Positions 53,979 to 64,000 of a stretch of DNA of 64,000 nt are shown here, one piece after another. The notes beneath the pieces were generated by a model, which saw only the letters and a program-made list of their open reading frames with translations, made no database searches and was not told the DNA's origin. Position numbers and translations under genes: made by a program. This DNA comes from an uncultured Planctomycetota bacterium (GTDB lineage Bacteria > Planctomycetota > Planctomycetia > Gemmatales > HRBIN36): positions 1 through 64,000 of the forward strand of contig CALFAY010000009.1 of assembly GCA_937944855.1 (NCBI GenBank), given 5' to 3'. Position 1 is the first letter of the stretch. Each line of letters opens with the position of its first letter.

Positions 53979-54542
53979 TTAGATAAGGATCGGCTTGTCA
54001 AGCATACGACGGACCACGGCAAACTGTCCGGCGTGCATCATCGGATGGCTGCCTAAAAGCACGAAGAGCGCTCCGACCGTCGGGGCGACCCGGCGCAACG
54101 GTTCCGGAGCGGGCTTGTCCAGGTCGGCCTCGGCAAGTTCCGAGAGCACTTTTTTCGTCGCTGCTCTCTGCTGATCGAACAGTTCAAGATAACCGGCTTT
54201 GTTCAAGAACCGGGAGGGATCGTCCACGCTGGCAGCCGCTTTGTCGTGGTTCTCGGCGAAGCCGGGCGGCAGCGGCGGCATCGACCCAGGGACGACCAAG
54301 TTCATCATCTGATGCTCGCTGGCGATCAGATGGCCCAGTTGCCAGGCCAGATGATTCGCTTTCGGGGCCGGTCTGCGGAGCAGATCAGCGTCGGTCAGAT
54401 CGCTGAGGTAGCTTTTGAGCACGAACAAACCCATCTCCAGGTTGGTCAGCAAGGCATCTTTGGCCGTCACGATTGCCTCCCTAGAAGGGACCGGAGGATT
54501 CAAACCTTCTGCTCGCCGCACGAGTTCCGCTCGCTGGTCCAT
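53979..54542 (-). CDS. DinB-family putative metalloenzyme
   Basis: A 187-residue helical-bundle protein of the DinB/YfiT type. The metal-site His are seen as KANHLAWQLGHLIASEH and HPMMHAGQFAVVRR. Members act as thiol-dependent transferases (bacillithiol or mycothiol) or have unknown roles. The start is the ATG at 54542; the frame is open to 54785 but that part is Arg-rich and atypical. It lies 35 bases upstream of the pyruvate carboxylase stop-side boundary, on the same strand but separated by the carboxylase start region, and is divergent from the second YTV gene. Confidence 0.72.
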   Translation of the reverse strand: MDQRAELVRRAEGLNPPVPSREAIVTAKDALLTNLEMGLFVLKSYLSDLTDADLLRRPAPKANHLAWQLGHLIASEHQMMNLVVPGSMPPLPPGFAENHDKAAASVDDPSRFLNKAGYLELFDQQRAATKKVLSELAEADLDKPAPEPLRRVAPTVGALFVLLGSHPMMHAGQFAVVRRMLDKPILI

Positions 54543-54868
54543 CTTCGAAGAGCGCTGCGGCGATGTCCAGAGCGCGGCCCGAAGCATGGGGAGGGATTGT
54601 GGCGAAGAAAGCGACCGCACCGGCGAGCGGACGCAATCAGAATGACGAAGAGTCCTACGAAAGCGCTTCGCTAAGCACAGTCTGGCAACTTTTCCGCATC
54701 GTTTTCTTTTGCCAACCTTGTCCCATCGGGCACATTTTCCACAGACCGCCGGCAGGTCGAGCTTGCCCCGGCACCGAGCGGACAATCGGGGGTTAGCCGC
54801 GTCTGGGTCGGCTGGCGCCGCGGTCGAGTTGGGAACCGGTTGGGATCATGATCGAGGAGACCTGTGCG
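54543..54868. other. Divergent intergenic region
   Basis: About 325 bases between the DinB-like and second YTV starts, so promoters for both are expected. Long minus-strand frames cross it without family features. The ribosome site GAGGAG for the YTV gene lies at its right end. Confidence 0.4.
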
Positions 54869-56212
54869 ATGAGGCTCAAGGTGTATCTGCCCCTGTTGGC
54901 CGCTTGCCTCGCCCTGACGGCGGGCACTTCGGCCCAAGCGCACCACTGCGGCGCTGTCACTCTGGCTTCGGCCGGATGCCCGGAAACCGTCTGCTACCCC
55001 AAGGTTCGCTATCGGACCTGCTATCAGACCTTGGTGGAGGAATGCCCTCGCTGGGTCTGCAAGCCGATCTATCGGACCGAACTGCGGGAGTGTCGCTACA
55101 CCATCTGCAAGCCAGTCTACGAGACCATCGTGCAGGAATGCCGTTACACCGTCTGCAAACCAATCTACGAGACCATCATGCAGGAGTGCCGTTATACGGT
55201 CTGCAAGCCGGTCTGGGAGGAGTACGATCAGGTGCGGCACTACACCGTCGCTCGCCCGATCTACGAAACCCACGTCCGGGAATGCCATGAAGTCGTGGCC
55301 AAGCCGATCTACGAAGTCCACCACCTGGCCCAGAAATATGTGACGTGGAAGCCGTTTTACGAAACCCACTACCGCGACGTGCCTCAGACCCGATACAAGT
55401 ACGTCCAGGATGTTTGCTATCGGCCGGTGGTGCGGCGGACGTACAAGCCGGTTTGCGAGATGCGGCCGACCTACCGGACCATCTGCGAGTACCGCACGGA
55501 GCAATACACGGTGCCCGGCAAATGCTACACCAAGGTCGAGTGCATTCCCGGCGGTACGTTCTGCGATCCGGAAACCGGGGCCGTCTGCCACAAGCCGCCG
55601 GTCTACCGCACCATCACCTGCCAGCTTCCGCCGCAGGTCTGCACCCGGCAGGTGCCCTGCTACCGCACCATCTGTGAGATGAAACCGTTCACCCGCTACG
55701 TCCCGGAGTCCTACGTCGAGCAGGTGCCTTACACGGTGACGCGGTGCGTGCCCTACACCGTCTGCCACAAGGTGCCTTACACCGTCTGCCGCATGGTGCC
55801 CCAGGAGCACGTCCGCATGGTGCCAGTCCGCCGCTGCCGCATCATCCACGAAACCATCACCCGCCAGGTGCCCTACACCGTCTGCCGCATCGTGCATGAA
55901 CCGCGTCAGGAAGTGATCAAGTGCCGCCGTTGCAAGATGGTTCCCGAGGAAGTCGTCAAGCACGTCCCGGTCACCGTCTGCCGGTTCGTCCACGAGGAAG
56001 TCGTCAAGCCCGTCCCGGTCACCGTCTGCCGGTTCGTCCATGAGGAGGTCGTCAAGCAGGTGCCGGTGACGGTCTGCGAAATGCAGAAGGAACTGATTCT
56101 GGAGAAACGCTGCCGCCTGGTGCCGGTGCCAGTCCCGGTGTGCGAATGCGAACCGTGCAAACCTTCCTTACTGAATTGCCTGCGGAACTGGTGTGCCGAC
56201 CCCTGCAAGTGA
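54869..56212 (+). CDS. Secreted cysteine-rich YTV-type repeat protein (short form)
   Basis: A 447-residue relative of the 638-residue YTV protein. A signal peptide (LPLLAACLALTAGTSAQA) is followed by repeats CRYTVCKPIYETIMQE in the first third, a middle region without short repeats (VPGKCYTKVECIPGGTFCD), and VPYTVCRMVPQ or VPVTVCRFVHEEVVK repeats to near the end; it closes with CRNWCADPCK. I chose the ATG at 54869 because GAGGAG lies 9 bases ahead; an ATG at 54848 is in frame. Neighbouring repeats are nearly identical at DNA level near 55960-56060. Confidence 0.87.
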   Translation: MRLKVYLPLLAACLALTAGTSAQAHHCGAVTLASAGCPETVCYPKVRYRTCYQTLVEECPRWVCKPIYRTELRECRYTICKPVYETIVQECRYTVCKPIYETIMQECRYTVCKPVWEEYDQVRHYTVARPIYETHVRECHEVVAKPIYEVHHLAQKYVTWKPFYETHYRDVPQTRYKYVQDVCYRPVVRRTYKPVCEMRPTYRTICEYRTEQYTVPGKCYTKVECIPGGTFCDPETGAVCHKPPVYRTITCQLPPQVCTRQVPCYRTICEMKPFTRYVPESYVEQVPYTVTRCVPYTVCHKVPYTVCRMVPQEHVRMVPVRRCRIIHETITRQVPYTVCRIVHEPRQEVIKCRRCKMVPEEVVKHVPVTVCRFVHEEVVKPVPVTVCRFVHEEVVKQVPVTVCEMQKELILEKRCRLVPVPVPVCECEPCKPSLLNCLRNWCADPCK

Positions 56213-56280
56213 TCCGCCGGTACCCAACACGGTCAAGTCCCCTCCCCCGACTCGACCGGAACCGGTAGCGGTAAGCGAGG

Positions 56281-56314
56281 GCCGTCTCGATCTTCGGGAC
56301 GGCTCTTCGCTTTT
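56281..56314 (+). terminator. Intrinsic terminator after the short YTV gene
   Basis: An 8-bp stem, GCCGTCTC and GGGACGGC with a 7-base loop and one G-U pair, followed by a CTTTTC tract. It begins 69 bases past the stop codon. Confidence 0.7.
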
Positions 56315-56511
56315 CCCGTCTCCGCAGATCAGGAACCGACCGCGTTCGTCGCCGAAAAACCGCCAGTTATCGACCCCGGCGACGCAAAAGCCGGCGCAAT
56401 ATGGAGCGATATTTGGCAGAACGAAAGTGAGCGCAAGAACATACCGCCTTGCGGAGATGCTCTTTTTCCTGAATAATACCACTCTATCTCGCTACATGAA
56501 CATGCGCTCAG

Positions 56512-56585
56512 TGGGCGCACTTGGATTCGAACCAAGGACCTCAGCTTTATCAGAGCTGCGCTCTAGCCAACTGAGCTATGCGCCC
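56512..56585 (-). tRNA. tRNA-Ile (anticodon GAU)
   Basis: Seventy-four minus-strand bases form a cloverleaf: acceptor GGGCGCA with TGCGCCC, D arm AGCTCAGTTGGCTAGAGC, anticodon arm CAGCT-CTGATAA-AGCTG with anticodon GAT, and T arm CTTGG-TTCGAAT-CCAAG. Discriminator A; CCA not encoded. It stands alone, outside an rRNA operon. Confidence 0.95.
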
Positions 56586-56633
56586 TTCCCTTCACCCGCT
56601 TGACCGATACCGCCCGTTCAGACAGAGCCGAAC

Positions 56634-56661
56634 AAAAAAGCCAAACCCGTCAGGTTTGGCT
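56634..56661 (-). terminator. Intrinsic terminator on the minus strand
   Basis: Stem AGCCAAACC and GGTTTGGCT with a 5-base loop; read on the minus strand it is followed by a run of six Ts. It lies ~240 bases past the stop of the Pro/Gly-rich membrane gene and just upstream of tRNA-Ile. Confidence 0.85.
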
Positions 56662-56901
56662 CTACTCGTCACCGGTCGGGGAGTAGAGCGTCGGGCCTCT
56701 CCTTCACCAAGTAGAGTTGCCCACATATCCGATCACCGCTCTCCCCGGAAAAAATTCTCCAGCGGTAATCAGTCCACGGTCCATTATAAGTCGGTCTAGA
56801 AGACCGTCAACTTGAACCAGCCCGAGACGACCAGGGCGATTGGCCCCGTTCCTCCCGGGCTGGCTGACAGGTCTTTGCAATCGCTCGTTCTTTCTCCCGG
56901 A

Positions 56902-58434
56902 TCAGGCGGGGACTTCGAAGACCCGGCCTGTTCTTCGAGTACGCACCGAACCGAAGGCGACAGCATACACGGCTGTAATCACGGCGAGTATTGCGAATAG
57001 CACCAGTTCGGAATACTGCATGCTGCGGGGCAGTTCGTAACAGTTCCGGTAGCAGACAAGAATGTAATCTTTCAGCTTACAGGCACCCAGGATGAAAATG
57101 TCGCGGGTATCCAGGCTGTCCCAGGACATCCCTTCCCGGACCTTTTCCTGATGTTCAAGACCTCGACGAATGGCGTCCTCGCCGAAGTAGGTCATCTTGG
57201 GTCGTTCCTTCCCACCGTCGGCTGGAGGAGGAGGAAGCGCCGGCATGCCCAGGGGAGGCGGGCCGCCTCCGGGTCCGCCGGGGCCACTTGGACCTCCACG
57301 CGGTGGACCGCCTGGACCACCGGGGCCAAAACCGCCGGGGCCGCCCGGACCTCCGCGTGGCGGACCGCTCGGAGACTTGGCCGGGGGCGTCTTCTCGGCA
57401 TCCGGCGGTTGGAATCCCACCGTTATTTCGGCAGCGAGGGCGGACAGGGCTTGGCTCAATTCATCCTTATCCGGCTGGTCTTCCGGCTTGGGTTCGGGTT
57501 TGTCGGGCGACTTCTCGCCGGGTTCTTTGTCCGGCGGCTTGGGTGCGTCCTCCTTCTTTGATTCTTCCGGCTTGGGGTCTTCTTTTTTGGCCTCGTCCGG
57601 CTTGGGTTCCGACGGCTTGGATTCGGCGGCCGGTTCGCTGGGTTTGTCGGCGGGAGGGGCCTTCTCCGCCGGAGCCTTGCCAGCCGGTTCGTCGGCTTTC
57701 GAGGCCGGTTCGCCGCCGGGCTGGCCGCGATTGCGGATACCGGCACCCGCCCCGCGCGGACCCGGCTGCTCGCCGGAAGCTGCCGGGCCTTGCGGTCCCT
57801 GCTCGGCCGGTTGCGAAACAGCAGGCTTGTCGATGTACAACTGCACCGAAGGCTGCCACTGGTAGAGCTTGGCCAAGTACAGCAGGGTCGGCAAAGCGAC
57901 GGTCAAAGCCACGAAGAACCAGACCCAGTATCCGCGCCGGACCTTGGTATACCGGCTGAAGGAGAGCAGATACAGGACCGGAATAATTGGACCGGTAAGG
58001 ATCAGGCTGACCAACAAGATGATCCAATCCAGACCGCGCACCAAAGGCACAGTCTCCAGAATTCGGTTGCCGGACCGGAACTCGACCCGTGCCTCCCGCA
58101 GTTTGCCGATGGCCACCGGCGTGACATAGAAGCGGGCCTCGCTGCCGGCGGCAGTGCTCATCTCTTGCCACTGGGGCGCGACCAGGGCGCCGGGAATGAT
58201 CGGATGCACCGTCACCGTGCCGCCGCTGGTGCCTGCACCCTCTGGGCTGCCCTTGTCGGCGCGCAACTGGACCACGAGCGGATAGACCCGCCCACGCAAC
58301 ATCCTGGCGTTGAAGCGAATTACCGGAATACGACGGACCGAGCCGCGCAGTCCGTCATCGGCGATGCTCCCGGCCGTTCGGGGGACTGCCCCGGGACTGT
58401 CGGCCGGTTTCCGAACAGGATTGACTGTTGCCAT
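56902..58434 (-). CDS. Membrane protein with Pro/Glu/Lys- and Gly/Pro-rich region, function unknown
   Basis: A 510-residue protein. Residues ~30-135 look like a folded beta domain (VYPLVVQLRAD, ARFYVTPVAIGKLREARV). Two spans follow at ~145-170 and ~180-200, then a long charged region of Lys/Glu/Pro (~205-330) with PKPEE-like repeats, a Gly/Pro stretch (~355-405, GGPGGPG motifs) and a conserved-looking segment with a last span (LVLFAILAVITAVYAVAF). The low-complexity middle is probably disordered and faces one side of the membrane. No family is recognised. A strong terminator lies downstream. Confidence 0.65.
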   Translation of the reverse strand: MATVNPVRKPADSPGAVPRTAGSIADDGLRGSVRRIPVIRFNARMLRGRVYPLVVQLRADKGSPEGAGTSGGTVTVHPIIPGALVAPQWQEMSTAAGSEARFYVTPVAIGKLREARVEFRSGNRILETVPLVRGLDWIILLVSLILTGPIIPVLYLLSFSRYTKVRRGYWVWFFVALTVALPTLLYLAKLYQWQPSVQLYIDKPAVSQPAEQGPQGPAASGEQPGPRGAGAGIRNRGQPGGEPASKADEPAGKAPAEKAPPADKPSEPAAESKPSEPKPDEAKKEDPKPEESKKEDAPKPPDKEPGEKSPDKPEPKPEDQPDKDELSQALSALAAEITVGFQPPDAEKTPPAKSPSGPPRGGPGGPGGFGPGGPGGPPRGGPSGPGGPGGGPPPLGMPALPPPPADGGKERPKMTYFGEDAIRRGLEHQEKVREGMSWDSLDTRDIFILGACKLKDYILVCYRNCYELPRSMQYSELVLFAILAVITAVYAVAFGSVRTRRTGRVFEVPA

Positions 58435-58817
58435 GATGCCCTCGCTGTCAATCGGCCCCTGGACCTTGCTCCAAAACCCTCTACAACCGGAAAGATTGCG
58501 GATTCTTTCCCAATTTATCTAAGGAAATCCTTGGCGAACAGCGGAGAATGAGCAGGAGTTGGCTGCGTCGGATCTTCGGAGATCGGATCGTAACGACTAA
58601 GCCGGGCAAATTCGCCGATTCTACGAGAACCGCCGAGGGCGAATAGCCCCGAAGCTGGCAAATCTCTAAACTCACGGCAACCGTTCGGTTCACGGGATGG
58701 ACCGACACGGCAAAGTCGCAAAAGAACGCGGGGACGAGGGCGCGGCGGCTTGTCCGTGCGGGGGGAGAAGCCCAGGGCACAAAGCCGCGACGCCGGTACG
58801 GATGGTAGGGTTGCATC
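58435..58817. other. Divergent intergenic region before ppdK
   Basis: About 380 bases between the membrane protein and pyruvate phosphate dikinase starts, so both promoters should be here. An AT-rich stretch lies near 58490-58530. I see no riboswitch pattern. Confidence 0.4.
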
Positions 58818-61562
<2,745 letters not shown>

Positions 61563-61707
61563 AGCGATCCGTCAAGGCTCCAAGCATTTTCCGGCCAATC
61601 TGTCTGGCCAAACCGAAGCGGTCGCGGTTATGATGCGCTCTGACGCTGAGCGTCCGTCGCTGATTTTGTGTCCTCTAAGCCCAAACCTTTGACGAGGTGG
61701 CTGGGCC

Positions 61708-63879
61708 ATGGCCGCACTGCAAACTTCAGAAATCGTGGGGACCCACACCATGTCTGTACTGCGGGTCTTAGCGGCCGCAGCGAACGTCGAATTCGACCCC
61801 ACCTCAGCCGCTCAGGCGCTCCGCCAGGCCGAGCACGAGATTCCGCCGACCCAATCCCGGGCCGCTCGCCGCCGTCTCATCCTCGCCGCGGAATCCCTGG
61901 GGATGCAAATCCTGATTCGCAATCTCTCCGTTCGAGAGGCCCTGAAGGAAGTCGCAGCCGCTCATCCGCTGGCGGTCTTTTCCGTCAACTCGCAAGGCTT
62001 GGGGCGATGGCATGTGCTGGTGGAAAGCGATGGCCGGCGCGGCAGGCTGGAACCGCTGCCCGGCGATCCCGATCTCGGGTGGCTGTCACCGGAGGCCCTG
62101 GCTCAGGAACTGGGGGCCGAGGACGCGGATGAAGTCCTGGAATGGCTGGCAGCCCACCCGGCAACTCCGCTGACCCCGGCGGTTCGGGCTGCCGTCGAAG
62201 CCCCGAAACACCCGGAGCACCATTCCACGATGCCTCCGCTGGCCCGCCTGTGGGGCCTGCTTCTGCCGGAACTGCGGGATGTCTGGCTCGTCATCCTCTA
62301 CGCCGTCGCCGTGAGCGTGCTCAGTCTGGCCACTCCCATTACAGTCATGGCCGTCGTCAACACCGCCGCGATGGCGACGTTGATGCAGCAGCTGCTCGTG
62401 TTGTGCATCATCCTTCTGGTCTGCCTGGGTCTGGCCGCGTTTCTACGGGTGCTGCAAACCGTCATCGTCGAGTTCATGCAGCAACGCATCTTCGTTCGCG
62501 TCGTCGTGGACCTGTCCCATCGTCTGCCGCGCGTGGACCTGAAGGCCTTCGATCGGGCGCACGGCCCTGAACTTGTCAACCGCTTCTTTGATGTCCTGAC
62601 GGTGCAGAAGGCAAGTGCAACGCTGCTCCTGGATGGCGTCAACGTCGTGCTCCAGACCACCTTCGGCCTGGTGCTTCTGGCTTTTTACCACCAGTTCCTG
62701 TTGGGGTTCGACGTTTTTCTGGTCGTAGCTCTGATCATCATCCTTTTTGTCCTTGGACGCGGAGCGGTGACGACGGCCATCCGAGAATCGCGGGCCAAGT
62801 ACCGGGTCGCGAGTTGGCTGGAGGAGATTGCCCGCCATCCGGTGGCCTTCAAGCTCAGCGGCGGTCCGCGCTTCGTCACCGAGCGGGCGGACCTGCTGGC
62901 TCGGGAATACCTGCTGGCCCGGCAGAGCCACTTCTACATCGTGCTTCGGCAGGTCGGCTCGGCTCTCGCTCTTCAAGCTCTGGCCAGCACCGCACTGCTC
63001 GGCTTGGGCGGCTACTTGGTCATCATCGGGCAGCTGACCTTGGGCCAGCTAGTGGCCGCGGAAATCGTCGTCAGTGCCGTGGTGGCGTCGTTCACCAAGC
63101 TCGGCAAGCAGCTGGAAAGCTGGTACGACCTTCTGGCAGCCGTCGAGAAACTGGGCATCTTGATCGACCTGCCCTTGGAACGGGAGGATGGAGCGGTCCA
63201 TCACAGCCGCTCGCTGGGGGCCTCAGTGGTCATGCGGCAGGTGTCGTTCCGGTACGACGACCACCTCCCCTGGGTGTTGCACAACTTCGACCTGGAAATC
63301 CGTCCCGGCGAACGGGTGGCCTTGCTCGGTCCCAACGGCGCGGGCAAGAGTACGGTCATCGACTTGCTGTTCGGGTTGCGCAAACCGACCACGGGCTACA
63401 TCGCCATCGACGGGGAAGACATTCGCAGTCTGCGACTGGAGTCCCTGCGGCAGCATATCGCGGTCGTCAAGGGGCTGGAAATCTTCGAGGGCACGGTCCT
63501 GGACAACGTCCGCATGGGGCGCGAAGAATTGACTTTAGCAGACATCCGAGACGCTCTGCAACGGGTGAATCTGCTTGAGGATATTCTCACCCTCCCCGAA
63601 GGTCTCAAAACCCGATTGGGGACCGGCGGCGCGCCTCTGTCGCTGGGTCAGGCGGAGCGGTTGGTCCTGGCCCGGGCTATCGTCGGGCAGCCGCGTTTGT
63701 TGATCCTCGACGAACTGCTCGATGACATGGACCAGGAGGCCCGCAAGACCGTGCTGCCAGCCATTGTGGGCAAGGACGCGCACTGGACTTTGCTGGTCAT
63801 CACGCACAGTCAGGAGGTGGCCCGGCTGTGTGATCGTCAGGTGTGCATGACCCGCGTGGCTGCGGCGGGTGCTGCGTAG
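61708..63879 (+). CDS. ABC exporter (peptidase-less C39-like N-terminus, permease and ATPase in one chain)
   Basis: A 723-residue protein laid out like a type 1 secretion ABC transporter (HlyB-like). Residues ~1-150 resemble a degenerate C39-like domain: there is no catalytic Cys, although GRWHVLVES keeps a His. Six membrane spans lie at ~190-440, and the ATPase at ~490-720 has Walker A LLGPNGAGKST and Walker B LLILDELLDDMD. The signature reads LSLGQAERL instead of LSGGQ, and the D-loop region is also unusual. An adaptor of the HlyD type may follow in the gene that leaves the window. The ATG has GAGGTGG upstream. Confidence 0.82.
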   Translation: MAALQTSEIVGTHTMSVLRVLAAAANVEFDPTSAAQALRQAEHEIPPTQSRAARRRLILAAESLGMQILIRNLSVREALKEVAAAHPLAVFSVNSQGLGRWHVLVESDGRRGRLEPLPGDPDLGWLSPEALAQELGAEDADEVLEWLAAHPATPLTPAVRAAVEAPKHPEHHSTMPPLARLWGLLLPELRDVWLVILYAVAVSVLSLATPITVMAVVNTAAMATLMQQLLVLCIILLVCLGLAAFLRVLQTVIVEFMQQRIFVRVVVDLSHRLPRVDLKAFDRAHGPELVNRFFDVLTVQKASATLLLDGVNVVLQTTFGLVLLAFYHQFLLGFDVFLVVALIIILFVLGRGAVTTAIRESRAKYRVASWLEEIARHPVAFKLSGGPRFVTERADLLAREYLLARQSHFYIVLRQVGSALALQALASTALLGLGGYLVIIGQLTLGQLVAAEIVVSAVVASFTKLGKQLESWYDLLAAVEKLGILIDLPLEREDGAVHHSRSLGASVVMRQVSFRYDDHLPWVLHNFDLEIRPGERVALLGPNGAGKSTVIDLLFGLRKPTTGYIAIDGEDIRSLRLESLRQHIAVVKGLEIFEGTVLDNVRMGREELTLADIRDALQRVNLLEDILTLPEGLKTRLGTGGAPLSLGQAERLVLARAIVGQPRLLILDELLDDMDQEARKTVLPAIVGKDAHWTLLVITHSQEVARLCDRQVCMTRVAAAGAA

Positions 63880-63939
63880 GAAATGTTGCCAAAGATGGCT
63901 GCTGAAAAGTACCAACTGCGCAACGGGAGGCCGTTTGCG

Positions 63940-64000
63940 ATGGGTCATGCGACGTCAAGAATGGTTAGCGTTCGACCGGGAATCTTGCTGGACGGTCGGG
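63940..64000 (+). CDS. Start of a gene cut by the window end
   Basis: An open frame begins at ATG 63940, nine bases after GGGAGG, and encodes MGHATSRMVSVRPGILLDGR before the window ends. It lies 60 bases after the ABC exporter gene on the same strand. A membrane-fusion (HlyD-type) partner is possible from context, but the 20 residues are not diagnostic. The frame is also open from an ATG at 63883. Confidence 0.4.
   Translation, partial: MGHATSRMVSVRPGILLDGR

Noticed and set aside
54671-56041. 456-residue minus-strand frame opposite the short YTV gene
   Set aside because: Same kind of mirror artefact; starts inside the coding region and runs into the divergent promoter region.

Overview
The window is a GC-rich bacterial chromosome segment that looks planctomycetal, probably from the Gemmata-like branch. 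The reasons are two cysteine-rich secreted YTV-type repeat proteins, a secreted HEAT-like protein carrying a CxxCH motif, membrane proteins with N-terminal zinc ribbons, a Ser/Thr kinase with a DWG motif, and long Pro/Gly-rich tails. I cannot name the species. I see three tRNAs (Asp-GUC, Glu-UUC, Ile-GAU), no rRNA, no CRISPR array, no transposase and no replication origin.

Layout. 0-4 kb (+): a SAM methyltransferase, cysH, an Rrf2 regulator, an HU-like protein and a zinc-ribbon membrane protein. 4-11 kb (-): trpB, a small toxin/antitoxin-like pair whose HTH member is frameshifted, parB, a purple-acid-phosphatase-like enzyme and pncB. 11-15.3 kb (+): a large SNF2-type helicase gene with a long C-terminal array of Cys/Thr-Gly repeats, broken by an in-frame stop and a frameshift. 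15-21 kb: DUF983 and cupin genes, a secreted protein, tRNA-Asp, an ADP-ribosylglycohydrolase-like gene, a twice-frameshifted kinase gene containing dispersed repeats, and tRNA-Glu. 21.6-24.8 kb (+): a SAM-I riboswitch followed by a threonine-synthase-like gene, a small membrane protein, a MoaD/ThiS-like sulfur carrier and its E1-like activating enzyme. 25-34 kb: an S9 peptidase, Ppx/GppA, scpB, a HAD phosphatase, an M24-fold protein, a gamma-carbonic-anhydrase-like protein, a DHH phosphoesterase, a cytochrome c-like protein and a redoxin. 34-44 kb: an enolase-superfamily enzyme diverging from dapA, then a solute-binding protein, ATPase and permease of a ferric-type ABC importer and a large secreted protein. 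44-58 kb: the two YTV proteins, the HEAT/CxxCH protein, a phosphohexomutase, pyruvate carboxylase, a DinB-like protein, tRNA-Ile and a Pro/Gly-rich membrane protein. 58-64 kb: pyruvate phosphate dikinase and an ABC exporter with a degenerate C39-like domain.

Most interesting is the riboswitch locus. A SAM sensor ahead of a ThrC-like enzyme, together with a sulfur carrier ending in Gly-Gly and its E1, suggests that the ThrC-like protein may make homocysteine from O-phosphohomoserine using a protein thiocarboxylate, rather than (or besides) threonine. This is an inference. Pyruvate carboxylase and pyruvate phosphate dikinase, 5 kb apart, link pyruvate, oxaloacetate and PEP. All five clear lesions (four single-base frameshift sites or stops plus one further frameshift) lie in three accessory genes; the housekeeping genes are intact.
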